From positions 1-11,315 of the forward strand of contig NZ_JBFIII010000093.1 in assembly GCF_041601295.1 (NCBI RefSeq): a DNA stretch of 11,315 bases, in the 5' to 3' direction. Both the position numbers and the translations under genes were made by a program. This DNA is from Immundisolibacter sp. (GTDB lineage Bacteria; Pseudomonadota; Gammaproteobacteria; Immundisolibacterales; Immundisolibacteraceae). Below the pieces are notes generated by a model, which saw only the letters and a program-made list of their open reading frames with translations, was not told the origin of the DNA and made no database searches. Below, one piece after another: positions 1-6,129 of the stretch (within the stretch, counting starts at the first letter, position 1; each line of letters starts with the position of its first letter).

Positions 1-490
1 AGACCGCCGCGGTTTCGGCGGCGTATGCCGCCGGGTTGCTCGGCAAGCGCAGCAAGGATCCGGTAACACAACCACGTTCGTTCAGATAGCGCGGCAACAG
101 CGTCCAGCCGCCGATATGCGCCGTCGCCAGCAGCACGCCCTTGCCGGCGGCCAGAGCGGCATCCAAGTGCTCCAGACCGTCGACCCGGCACCATTCGGCC
201 ACTGTCAGGCGGTGTTCTTCGGGCCGCCAGAACAGTTCGCCGAAACCGCGCGCCGAATGCTCGAATACGCCGCGCACGATGGCCCGCCGCTGGCCAACCG
301 AGAGCGTATCGCCATACACCAGACGCAGATTGCGGCGCACCAATCGTCGCCAGCCGCCGCCGAACGGGCGCATGCCAGCGGCCATCAGCAAGCACCAGCC
401 GCGCAACGCCCGCGGGTTGGGCATGGCGCGGATAATCGTGACCAGCGAAGAGAACAGCAGCCGCTGCGCGGCAAGCAGAAATGGGTTCAC
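1..490 (-). CDS. LpxL/HtrB-superfamily lysophospholipid acyltransferase, N-terminal part (runs off the left edge)
   Basis: Reading the minus strand in the frame whose last full codon lies at 2-4 gives an uninterrupted protein of about 163 residues. It has the layout of the LpxL/HtrB (LPLAT) superfamily: a hydrophobic N-terminus (NPFLLAAQRLLFSSLV), then a basic helix (WRRLVRRNLRLVYGD), then the core GKGVLLATAHIGGWTLL followed by LRLPSNP, which matches the family's GkGvil..HfGnWE and yRp..NP blocks. Members acylate lipid A precursors or other glycolipids at the inner membrane. An oddity is that the catalytic HX4(D/E) motif reads H-IGGW-T, so the acidic residue is replaced. The start is uncertain: GTG at 490 is preferred because it begins just before the hydrophobic stretch, GTG at 511 is also possible, and neither has a clear Shine-Dalgarno. 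No ATG is available near the expected N-terminus. The C-terminal part lies outside the window, so the acyl specificity cannot be judged. Confidence 0.8.
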   Translation of the reverse strand, partial: MNPFLLAAQRLLFSSLVTIIRAMPNPRALRGWCLLMAAGMRPFGGGWRRLVRRNLRLVYGDTLSVGQRRAIVRGVFEHSARGFGELFWRPEEHRLTVAEWCRVDGLEHLDAALAAGKGVLLATAHIGGWTLLPRYLNERGCVTGSLLRLPSNPAAYAAETAAV

Positions 491-626
491 GCGTACGGAC
501 CGAACTGGCACGATGGAGCCCGACCGGGGCGGGCCGCGGGGCGGGATTCGGTGCAATGATAACGGCGGACCCCGCGCCAAAACCGGTTGGCGGGGCCGGA
601 CCGTTCAATCCAACGAGGAGAATGCG
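491..626. promoter_or_regulatory. Divergent intergenic region with an imperfect inverted repeat
   Basis: This gap separates the divergent acyltransferase and SMP-30 genes, so it should hold both promoters. I see no convincing -35/-10 pair for either direction. It contains an imperfect inverted repeat: CCCCGCGCCA at 570-579 against TGGCGGGG at 588-595, with a 2-nt bulge in the left arm and the self-complementary AACCGGTT at 581-588 overlapping the loop. It could be an operator or an mRNA hairpin just before the SMP-30 ribosome binding site (GAGGAG, 615-620). Both roles are inference. Confidence 0.35.
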
Positions 627-1481
627 ATGCAAACGCTCAGTTCCGAGGTGTATCTCGAAGGCCTGGTATTCGGCGAATGTCCGCGCTGGCATGACGGCGC
701 ACTGTGGCTATCGGACATGTTTGGCGGCCGTGTGCTGCGCTCAGTCGGGCCCGGGAAAGCCGAGACGGTGCTCAATTTGGCGGGTGGGCGCCCGTCCGGA
801 CTGGCCTTTCTGGACGACGGCAGCCTGATGGTCGTGTCCATGCTTGATCGCAAGCTGCTGCGCCGCTGGCCGGACGGCCGGGTCGAGCCATTCGCCGATC
901 TGGCACCGCATGTCAGCGGTGACATCAATGACATGGTCCGCGCCCCGGATGGTGGCGTGTTCGTTGGCAATTTCGGCTTTGACCTGTTCGGCGGCGCCGA
1001 GGGCAGACTGACCAACCTGCACCACGTCGACGCGCAGGGCCGTGTTCGCGAAATGGCGAGCGAACTGAACTTCCCGAACGGCATGGTGGTGACGCCCGAC
1101 GGCGGGACGCTGATCGTGGCTGAAACCTTTGCCCATCGCCTGACCGCCTTTGACATTCGCAATAACGCACTGGCGAACCGGCGTGAGTTTGCCGCGCTCG
1201 GCAGCTACGCACCGGACGGCATCTGTCTGGACGCCGCCGGTGCCGTTTGGGTGAGTGCGTTCGTCGGCGACACCTACCTGCGCGTGGAGGAGGGCGGGAA
1301 AATCACCCATCAAGTGCCGCTGGCCAACCGGCGAGCGGTGGCCTGCAACCTTGGCGGCGACGACGGGCGCACGCTTTTCATGGTCACCGCCGACACCGAC
1401 GTGGAGCGCCTCGCCATAGGCGACTCGACCGCCCGGGTCGACACCGTGCGGGTGGAAGTGGCCGGGGCGGGCTCGCCCTGA
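627..1481 (+). CDS. SMP-30/gluconolactonase/LRE-like beta-propeller protein
   Basis: The 284-residue product has the typical length and repeat pattern of the SMP-30/gluconolactonase (SGL) six-bladed propeller family, whose members are metal-dependent lactonases or related hydrolases. The four expected metal-ligand positions are all visible: E17 in GECPRW, N101 in GDINDM, N151 in FPNGM and D197 in YAPDGI. Blade-type repeats such as LWLSDM, GVFVGNFG, TLIVAETFAH and AVWVSAF are also present. The start at 627 is chosen because GAGGAG (615-620) lies 6 nt upstream and the SGL homology begins immediately; an open frame extends much further upstream but lacks family similarity. There is no signal peptide, so a cytoplasmic location is expected. 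The substrate is unknown and the neighbours do not define it. A sugar-acid lactone is only one possibility in this broad family. Confidence 0.88.
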   Translation: MQTLSSEVYLEGLVFGECPRWHDGALWLSDMFGGRVLRSVGPGKAETVLNLAGGRPSGLAFLDDGSLMVVSMLDRKLLRRWPDGRVEPFADLAPHVSGDINDMVRAPDGGVFVGNFGFDLFGGAEGRLTNLHHVDAQGRVREMASELNFPNGMVVTPDGGTLIVAETFAHRLTAFDIRNNALANRREFAALGSYAPDGICLDAAGAVWVSAFVGDTYLRVEEGGKITHQVPLANRRAVACNLGGDDGRTLFMVTADTDVERLAIGDSTARVDTVRVEVAGAGSP

Positions 1482-1491
1482 GCCGCGAGCG

Positions 1492-1511
1492 CAGTCCCGT
1501 CAGGCGGACTG
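1492..1511 (+). terminator. Hairpin 3' of the SMP-30 gene, weak terminator candidate
   Basis: CAGTCC at 1492-1497 pairs perfectly with GGACTG at 1506-1511 around an 8-nt loop, 11 nt after the stop codon. A second, shorter stem (GGCTC 1470-1474 with GAGCC 1480-1484) straddles the stop codon itself. Neither is followed by a T-run, so intrinsic termination is doubtful. Confidence 0.2.
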
Positions 1512-1654
1512 AACGCAGCGATCGTCAATGAGGCCTACCGCGCCCTGTTCGCGGTCCACAAGGCGCCGGACCCAGTCGCTACGTTACGCTTGTCCACAGC
1601 GCCCTGATACCCGCTTGCCAAGGCCAAGACGGCGCGCTACCGTCCACCGGCCAT

Positions 1655-1664
1655 AACGATCGTT
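1655..1664. promoter_or_regulatory. Perfect 10-bp palindrome upstream of the amidohydrolase gene
   Basis: AACGATCGTT is a perfect palindrome 37 nt before the amidohydrolase start codon, in the 219-nt gap after the SMP-30 gene. Its location would suit an operator near a promoter. No consensus -35/-10 pair could be placed with confidence around it, so a regulatory role is inference only. The rest of the gap shows no gene. Confidence 0.2.
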
Positions 1665-1700
1665 CAGATTAAAGAAGTCATTACCCGACAGGAGAGTTTC

Positions 1701-2783
1701 ATGGACGCGACCACGCTGCGCCCGGCGGTCGACGCTGACGGCCATATCATGGAATCGCTTACCGAGATGGCGGAATACGCACATCCGTCGGTGCGTGACC
1801 TGTGTCTGAACCCGCAAAATTTCTTCCGCTCACCATTTCCGACCCTGGACGGGGTGCACTGGCCCCGGCCTTCGGTTTACAAGGCCGAGCACGGCGTCAT
1901 GGGCGACCAGGAAACCGCCAGCAAGCACCGCAAGGGCTCGGCCGAGGACTGGCTGGAATTCCTGGCCAACGCCAACGTCGAATACTCGGTGATGTACACC
2001 AGCGATGGTCTGACCGTCGGCCAGATTCGGGAAGAGGAATATGCCGTAGCTGTGTGCCAAGCCTATAACGACTACGTGGGCGACCGCTACCGGCGCGTCA
2101 GCGCGAAGTTGCTGCCGATGGCGCTGATCCCGATGCAAAGGCCCGATGAGGCGGTCAAGGAACTGCGCCGGGTGGTCAAGGAACTGAAGTTGCCCGGCGC
2201 CATGTTGCCATCCACCGGCTTGCCGCTGGATCTGGGCCACGAGTATTACTGGCCGATTTACAAGGAAGCCGCCGACCTGGGCTGCGTCCTGGGCGTGCAT
2301 GGTGGTTCCAATGTCGGGCTGGGCCTGGGCTCGGTGAACTCCCTGCTCGCCTCGCACATCATCCACCACCCAATGGGCCTGATGATCGCCGCCACATCGA
2401 TGGTCCACAACGGACTTTTCGAGCGTTACCCGGACCTGCGCGTGGCTTTCACCGAGGGCGGCTGCGGCTGGACCACGGTGCTGCTCGACCGGATGGCGCG
2501 CAATGCCGAACTGGGCATGATGGGCGCCTACCGGACCTTCGAGCATTACCTGAGTAACGGCCAGGTGTTGGTGGGCTGCGAGCCCGGCGAAGGCACGCTA
2601 CCGTACCTGATCAAGCGTGTTGGCCCGGATGCCTTCGCATTTTCTACCGACTACCCGCACGAGGTCGATTTTCGCGCCGTGCGCAAGGAGATCGAGGAAG
2701 CATACGCCCAGCCAGATCTCACCCTGGACGAGAAGAACAAGCTGCTGGGCGATAACGCGCGGCGGTTCTTCCGCCTCGATTGA
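1701..2783 (+). CDS. Amidohydro_2-family metal-dependent hydrolase/decarboxylase
   Basis: The 360-residue product fits the Amidohydro_2 (ACMSD-like TIM-barrel) family of the amidohydrolase superfamily. The N-terminal metal-site motif is D11-A-D13-G-H15, followed by the barrel histidine H200 in LGVHGG, the E252 strand motif FTEGGCGW and the late aspartate D317 in FSTDYPHEVD. The C-terminus has the usual helix ending LLGDNARRFFRLD. These are the expected positions for the metal ligands and catalytic aspartate. The ATG at 1701 has a good Shine-Dalgarno (AGGAGA, 1690-1695), and family similarity starts within the first ten residues. No signal peptide is visible, so it should be cytoplasmic. Family members act on varied ring or carboxylated substrates; which reaction this one performs cannot be read from sequence or context. 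Its stop is 6 nt from the end of the convergent thioesterase gene. Confidence 0.88.
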   Translation: MDATTLRPAVDADGHIMESLTEMAEYAHPSVRDLCLNPQNFFRSPFPTLDGVHWPRPSVYKAEHGVMGDQETASKHRKGSAEDWLEFLANANVEYSVMYTSDGLTVGQIREEEYAVAVCQAYNDYVGDRYRRVSAKLLPMALIPMQRPDEAVKELRRVVKELKLPGAMLPSTGLPLDLGHEYYWPIYKEAADLGCVLGVHGGSNVGLGLGSVNSLLASHIIHHPMGLMIAATSMVHNGLFERYPDLRVAFTEGGCGWTTVLLDRMARNAELGMMGAYRTFEHYLSNGQVLVGCEPGEGTLPYLIKRVGPDAFAFSTDYPHEVDFRAVRKEIEEAYAQPDLTLDEKNKLLGDNARRFFRLD

Positions 2784-2789
2784 ACCGGC

Positions 2790-3182
2790 TCAGGGCAACG
2801 CCGGCACCGGTCGCGGGCGGCGTTGCTCGTCCACGGCAACGAACGTAGCGGTGGCCTCGGTAACCTTCACCAACTGGCCCGGATCGGCAGCACGTTCGGC
2901 GAAGGCCTCAAGGTGGAGCGTGAGCGAGGTGCGGCCCACGCGCACAACGCTACCGTAACAACTGACCAGATCACCGACGAATACCGGCTGGTGGAACTCG
3001 AAGGCGTTCATCGCCACGGTGACCACCCGGCCGCTGGCACGCCGGCTGGCAACGATGCCACCCGCGAGGTCTATCTGGGCCATGATCCAGCCACCGAAGA
3101 TATCGCCGGTCGGGTTGGTGTCGGCCGGCATTGCCAGCACACGGATGGCCGGCTCGCTTCCTGTCAGAATGAGGTCAGCCAC
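2790..3182 (-). CDS. yciA: YciA-like acyl-CoA thioesterase (hotdog fold)
   Basis: The product closely resembles E. coli YciA, a broad-range acyl-CoA thioesterase that frees CoA from acyl-CoA in the cytoplasm. The hallmark block is AMPADTNPTGDIFGGWIM, with the conserved N and D of the hotdog active site, followed by a central helix, GRVVTVAM, FHQPVFVGDLV and the terminal VAVDEQRRPRP. The preferred start is GTG at 3182: AAGGG lies 7 nt upstream (plus positions 3190-3194), and this gives 130 residues, close to E. coli YciA. The frame stays open to another GTG at 3236 (148 residues), but the extra residues have no family similarity and that codon lacks a good ribosome binding site. The gene sits just downstream of tRNA-Glu on the same strand, so it may receive read-through from the tRNA promoter. 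The symbol is assigned by similarity only. Confidence 0.87.
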   Translation of the reverse strand: MADLILTGSEPAIRVLAMPADTNPTGDIFGGWIMAQIDLAGGIVASRRASGRVVTVAMNAFEFHQPVFVGDLVSCYGSVVRVGRTSLTLHLEAFAERAADPGQLVKVTEATATFVAVDEQRRPRPVPALP

Positions 3183-3256
3183 GCGAATGCCCTTGATACC
3201 CCGAAGATCGGTCCCATCTGAGCAGCCAACGCTCACCCGTGCAGAACAAACGGAAA

Positions 3257-3332
3257 TGGCGCTCCCTAGGGGACTCGAACCCCTGTTTTCGCCGTGAGAG
3301 GGCGACGTCCTGGGCCACTAGACGAAGGGAGC
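3257..3332 (-). tRNA. tRNA-Glu (anticodon CTC)
   Basis: The minus strand folds into a full 76-nt cloverleaf. The acceptor stem GCTCCCT pairs with AGGGAGC, with discriminator G and an encoded CCA at 3257-3259. The D arm is GTC/GAC. The anticodon stem TCGCC/GGCGA closes the loop CTCTCAC, and the T arm AGGGG/CCCCT closes the loop TTCGAGT. The anticodon CTC is at plus positions 3296-3298 and reads GAG codons. The sequence is strongly similar to E. coli tRNA-Glu, differing mainly in the acceptor stem and in CTC replacing TTC. Another glutamate tRNA with TTC must exist elsewhere to read GAA. There is no integrase or attachment-site repeat beside it. Confidence 0.97.
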
Positions 3333-3356
3333 CAGTGGCTTGAAAAGCAAGCTGAT

Positions 3357-3386
3357 ACTATAGCCGAGACAGCCCTGTTACGACAG
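3357..3386 (-). promoter_or_regulatory. Candidate sigma70 promoter of tRNA-Glu
   Basis: On the minus strand, TATAGT (plus 3357-3362) is a near-consensus -10 box, 24 nt before the mature tRNA 5' end. A weak -35 (CTGTCG, plus 3381-3386) lies 18 nt upstream of it. Transcription would begin near 3350, leaving a short leader for RNase P to remove. The -10 is convincing and the -35 is poor. Confidence 0.45.
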
Positions 3387-3404
3387 GCGGGCACTGCGCC
3401 CGCC
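3374..3404 (+). other. Overlapping hairpins in the tRNA-Glu/pcnB divergent region
   Basis: GGCGGGC (3386-3392) pairs perfectly with GCCCGCC (3398-3404) around a 5-nt loop. Immediately before it, CCTGT (3374-3378) pairs with ACAGG (3383-3387) around TACG. The two stems share bases 3386-3387, so they cannot both form fully. They lie 28 nt before the pcnB start, probably in its leader, and also overlap the upstream edge of the tRNA promoter. Function is unknown. Confidence 0.4.
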
Positions 3405-3431
3405 CCCCAAGGTGTACCCCGCCAAACCCCT

Positions 3432-4757
3432 ATGCCGGACCCCGTTCTCGACCCCGCACTGATCCTGCCCCGCAGCGAACACTCGATTTCTCGTGCCAAC
3501 ATCAGTAAAAGCGCGCTGAACGTCCTGTATGGACTGCACAAGGCGGGCTATGAAGCGTGCCTGGTCGGCGGCGGCGTGCGTGACCTGCTGCTGGGTGTCA
3601 CCCCCAAGGATTTCGATATCGCCACCAGCGCGTCACCGGACCAGGTACGCGCCACGTTTCGCAATTGCCGCCTGATCGGCCGCCGTTTTCGGTTGGCGCA
3701 CGTGCACTACGGGCCGGAAATCGTCGAAGTGGCCACCTATCGCGCCTCGCATGACAAGGCCGAAGACCAGGACGACGCCCGCCTGGACGGCGACCGTATC
3801 CTGCGCGACAACGTCTACGGCACGCGCGAAGAAGACGTCATCCGCCGCGACTTCACAGTCAACGCGCTGTATTACCGTATAGAAGATTTCGCCCTGATCG
3901 ACCACGTCGGCGCACTGGAAGACATTGCCCTGCGCCGGCTACGCACCATCGGCGACCCCGAGGCACGTTACCGCGAGGACCCGGTACGCATGCTGCGGGC
4001 CGTGCGCCTGGCCGCCAAGCTCGACCTTTCCATTGAACTCGCGACCGAGGCGCCACTGTTCGAGCTGGGCTACCTGCTGGAAACCGTGCCGCAGTCCCGT
4101 CTGTTCGACGAGGCGGTCAAGTTGCTGCTGTCCGGCCACGGCGTGCGTAGCTACGAATTGCTGTTGCAGTACCGCCTGCTCGACTACCTGTTTCCGCTCG
4201 AAGCGACCCAGATCGACCCCGAGCGCGACCGGCTGATCCGCGCCGCGCTTGCCAACACCGACCAACGGGTGGCCACCGGCTTACCGGTGACGCCCTCATT
4301 CCTGCTCGCCGTCCTGCTATGGGATCCATTGCAGGAAGCCGTGGCGCGCCAGCTGGTACGCGGCGTGTCGGAGCACGAGGCCTTCTTCCATGCCCAGGAG
4401 GAAGTGCTGCGTATGCAAAACGATATCCTGGCGGTGCCCAAACGCTTTACCCTGCCCGCCGCCGAGATATGGTCGCTGCAAAGTCGCCTGGTACGCCGCC
4501 GCCAGCCCGAGCGGATGTTGAGTCACCCCCGGTTTCGGGCGGCTTATGATTTTCTGCTGTTGCGGGCGCAGGGCGAGCCGGATCTGATGCCCTCTCTCGA
4601 CTTCTGGACCGCGCATCAGAGCGGCGCAACGCCATCCCCCGTGAATGAAGCCGAAACCGATGCCGACGGCAGCGCGCCGCGCCGACGTCGGCGACGACGC
4701 GGGCGACGTCGTGGTGCGCCCGGTGCCACACCCCCCCCGACCAGCGTCGGACCTTGA
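3432..4757 (+). CDS. pcnB: Poly(A) polymerase I
   Basis: The 441-residue product matches poly(A) polymerase I, which adds A tails to RNA 3' ends and promotes their decay. The nucleotidyltransferase head shows LVGGGVRDLLLG (residues 44-55) and the metal-binding D60-F-D62, then NCRLIGRRFRLAH, EVATYR, RRDFTVNALYY (third acidic residue D140) and RYREDPVRMLRAVR. The C-terminal PolyA_pol_RNAbd part (MLSHPRFRAAYDFLLLRA) and the basic tail RRRRRRRGRRRG are typical of PcnB and help separate it from CCA-adding enzymes. The ATG at 3432 is the best start because upstream codons overlap the tRNA gene and lack similarity, but no Shine-Dalgarno precedes it. Inefficient initiation fits the E. coli gene, which is known to start with a rare AUU codon. 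It is the first gene of the pcnB-folK-panBCD run and its stop overlaps the folK start. Confidence 0.95.
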   Translation: MPDPVLDPALILPRSEHSISRANISKSALNVLYGLHKAGYEACLVGGGVRDLLLGVTPKDFDIATSASPDQVRATFRNCRLIGRRFRLAHVHYGPEIVEVATYRASHDKAEDQDDARLDGDRILRDNVYGTREEDVIRRDFTVNALYYRIEDFALIDHVGALEDIALRRLRTIGDPEARYREDPVRMLRAVRLAAKLDLSIELATEAPLFELGYLLETVPQSRLFDEAVKLLLSGHGVRSYELLLQYRLLDYLFPLEATQIDPERDRLIRAALANTDQRVATGLPVTPSFLLAVLLWDPLQEAVARQLVRGVSEHEAFFHAQEEVLRMQNDILAVPKRFTLPAAEIWSLQSRLVRRRQPERMLSHPRFRAAYDFLLLRAQGEPDLMPSLDFWTAHQSGATPSPVNEAETDADGSAPRRRRRRRGRRRGAPGATPPPTSVGP

Positions 4758-5272
4758 CGGCACAGCGGGCCTTCATCGGCCTTGGCGCCAATCTTGATGA
4801 TCCGGCGCGGCAGGTAGAATGCGCGCTTGACGCCATTGCCAGGCTTCCGCAGACCGTCCTGGTCACGCGCTCCGCCTTGTATCTGAGTCGCCCCATGGGG
4901 CCAGCCGACCAACCCGATTACATCAATGCCGTAGCGCTGGTTGAGACCCGGCTGCCGGCGGCAACGCTGCTGGAGGCGCTGCTGTCCATTGAGCGCCAGC
5001 AGGGCCGCCTGCGCAGTGCCGGCCAGCGCAATGCGCCACGCACTTTGGACCTTGACTTACTCCTGTATGGCGATCTGGTGTGCGACGATCAAGCGCTTAC
5101 CCTGCCACACCCGGGTGCCCACCAGCGGGACTTTGTACTGGTGCCGCTGGCCCAGATTGCACCGCACACCGTGATCCCCGGGCGTGGCCGGGTAACCGAA
5201 CTGCTGACCACTTGCGCTCAGCACGGACTGCGTGAGTTCACTGATGGTCCACTGGCCGCGCTTGCCGGCTAG
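4754..5272 (+). CDS. folK: 6-hydroxymethyl-7,8-dihydropterin pyrophosphokinase (HPPK)
   Basis: FolK transfers pyrophosphate from ATP to 6-hydroxymethyl-dihydropterin in folate synthesis, in the cytoplasm. The 172-residue protein begins with the family's AFIGLGANL (residues 6-14), has LYLSRPMG and QPDYINAVALVET in the middle, and carries the HPPK signature around APRTLDLDLLLYGD (94-107), with magnesium-binding D99 and D101. It ends with LPHPGAHQRDFVLVPLAQIAP, also typical. The best start is TTG at 4754, which overlaps the pcnB stop in the sequence TTGA; it puts AFIGLGANL at the expected distance. No strong Shine-Dalgarno is present, so translation probably depends on ribosomes finishing pcnB. 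This is the same gene pairing as in E. coli. Confidence 0.95.
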   Translation: MTAQRAFIGLGANLDDPARQVECALDAIARLPQTVLVTRSALYLSRPMGPADQPDYINAVALVETRLPAATLLEALLSIERQQGRLRSAGQRNAPRTLDLDLLLYGDLVCDDQALTLPHPGAHQRDFVLVPLAQIAPHTVIPGRGRVTELLTTCAQHGLREFTDGPLAALAG

Positions 5273-5289
5273 GACCGCTTCATTACAAT
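5262..5289 (+). promoter_or_regulatory. Candidate sigma70 promoter for panBC
   Basis: TTGCCG (5262-5267) and TACAAT (5284-5289) are separated by 16 nt, each matching the sigma70 consensus in most positions. Transcription would start near 5296, just before the panB leader hairpin. The -35 lies in the last codons of folK. It would let panBC be expressed apart from pcnB-folK. Confidence 0.4.
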
Positions 5290-5299
5290 GTCGGCCCCC

Positions 5300-5317
5300 G
5301 CGGCCCGTGCCGGCCGC
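5300..5317 (+). other. GC-rich hairpin in the panB leader
   Basis: GCGGCC (5300-5305) pairs perfectly with GGCCGC (5312-5317) around the 6-nt loop CGTGCC. It ends 3 nt before the panB Shine-Dalgarno (GAGGAA, 5321-5326). No T-run follows, so it is not an intrinsic terminator. It could limit ribosome access or stabilise the 5' end, which is inference. Confidence 0.4.
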
Positions 5318-5334
5318 AGCGAGGAACAAGCGCC

Positions 5335-6129
5335 ATGGCCGTCACCCTCGATACCCTGCGCAAGATGAAGCAGGCCGGTGAGCGCATCGCAGCGCTCACC
5401 GCCTACGATTTTTCCTTCGCCCGCCTGCTCGATGCCGCGGCGGTGGACCTGGTGCTGGTCGGGGATTCGCTCGGCAACGTGATCCAGGGCCACGCCACCA
5501 CGGTGCCAGTCACCGTCGACGAGATGGTCTACCACACGCGCTGCGTTGCGCGCGGCCTTGAAAGGCCGCTGCTGGTTGCCGATCTGCCCTTTCTGAGCTA
5601 CCAGGAAAGCCCTCAACAGGCGTTGCATAGCGCCGGCCGGTTGATGAAGGAGGGCTTCGCCCACATGGTGAAGCTCGAAGGCGGAGCCGCCATGGCGCCC
5701 GCAGTGCGGTTTCTGGTTGAGCGCGGCGTACCGGTGTGTGGTCATCTGGGCCTCACGCCGCAGTCCGTGCACCAGCTTGGTGGCTACAAGGTCCAGGGCC
5801 GCGGCGAGGCCGCCGCCCAGCGGCTGCATACTGATGCCCTGACACTGCAAGCGGCCGGCGCCGCATTGCTGGTACTCGAAGCCATACCGCGCGCGCTGGC
5901 CGCCCAGGTCACACAGGCACTCGACATACCCACGATCGGCATCGGTGCCGGCGCCGCGTGTGACGGCCAGGTCCTGGTGCTGCAGGACGCGCTGGGCATG
6001 AACCCGGCACCGGCGCGTTTTGTGCGTAATTTCCTGCTCGACCACGATGACCTTGGCGCCGCCCTCGCCGCCTACGTACAAGCGGTCAGGGAAGGCAGCT
6101 TCCCTGGTCCTGAACACGGCTACGATTGA
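5335..6129 (+). CDS. panB: 3-methyl-2-oxobutanoate hydroxymethyltransferase (ketopantoate hydroxymethyltransferase)
   Basis: PanB makes ketopantoate from 2-ketoisovalerate and methylene-tetrahydrofolate, the first committed step toward pantothenate. The 264-residue length is standard. TAYDFSFARL opens the TIM barrel; LVGDSLGNVIQGH (metal ligand D44), VADLPFLSY (metal ligand D83), MVKLEGG (K113, E115), CGHLGLTPQS and LVLEAIP (catalytic-type E182) follow in order, and IGIGAG and DALGM close the barrel. The ATG at 5335 has GAGGAA 8 nt upstream, and the N-terminus aligns with known PanB proteins. Its stop shares one base with the panC start (TGATG), so the two are translationally coupled. The one-carbon donor links it to folate, to which upstream folK contributes. 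Confidence 0.97.
   Translation: MAVTLDTLRKMKQAGERIAALTAYDFSFARLLDAAAVDLVLVGDSLGNVIQGHATTVPVTVDEMVYHTRCVARGLERPLLVADLPFLSYQESPQQALHSAGRLMKEGFAHMVKLEGGAAMAPAVRFLVERGVPVCGHLGLTPQSVHQLGGYKVQGRGEAAAQRLHTDALTLQAAGAALLVLEAIPRALAAQVTQALDIPTIGIGAGAACDGQVLVLQDALGMNPAPARFVRNFLLDHDDLGAALAAYVQAVREGSFPGPEHGYD

Noticed and set aside
141..626. Long N-terminal extension of the SMP-30 reading frame
   Set aside because: The extension is Arg/Pro/Ser-rich, lacks family similarity, and lies opposite the acyltransferase. GAGGAG before ATG 627 fixes the start.
3257..3332. tRNA-Glu as an integration site for a mobile element
   Set aside because: No integrase, no duplicated tRNA 3' end and only housekeeping genes on both sides.
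4678..4713. Arginine-rich tail of PcnB as a frameshift or low-complexity artefact
   Set aside because: E. coli PcnB also ends with a basic Arg-rich tail, and the frame joins folK by a normal overlap.
5269..6117. A 282-codon open frame on the minus strand opposite panB
   Set aside because: Composition is that of an antisense shadow, and panB on the plus strand has all family motifs.
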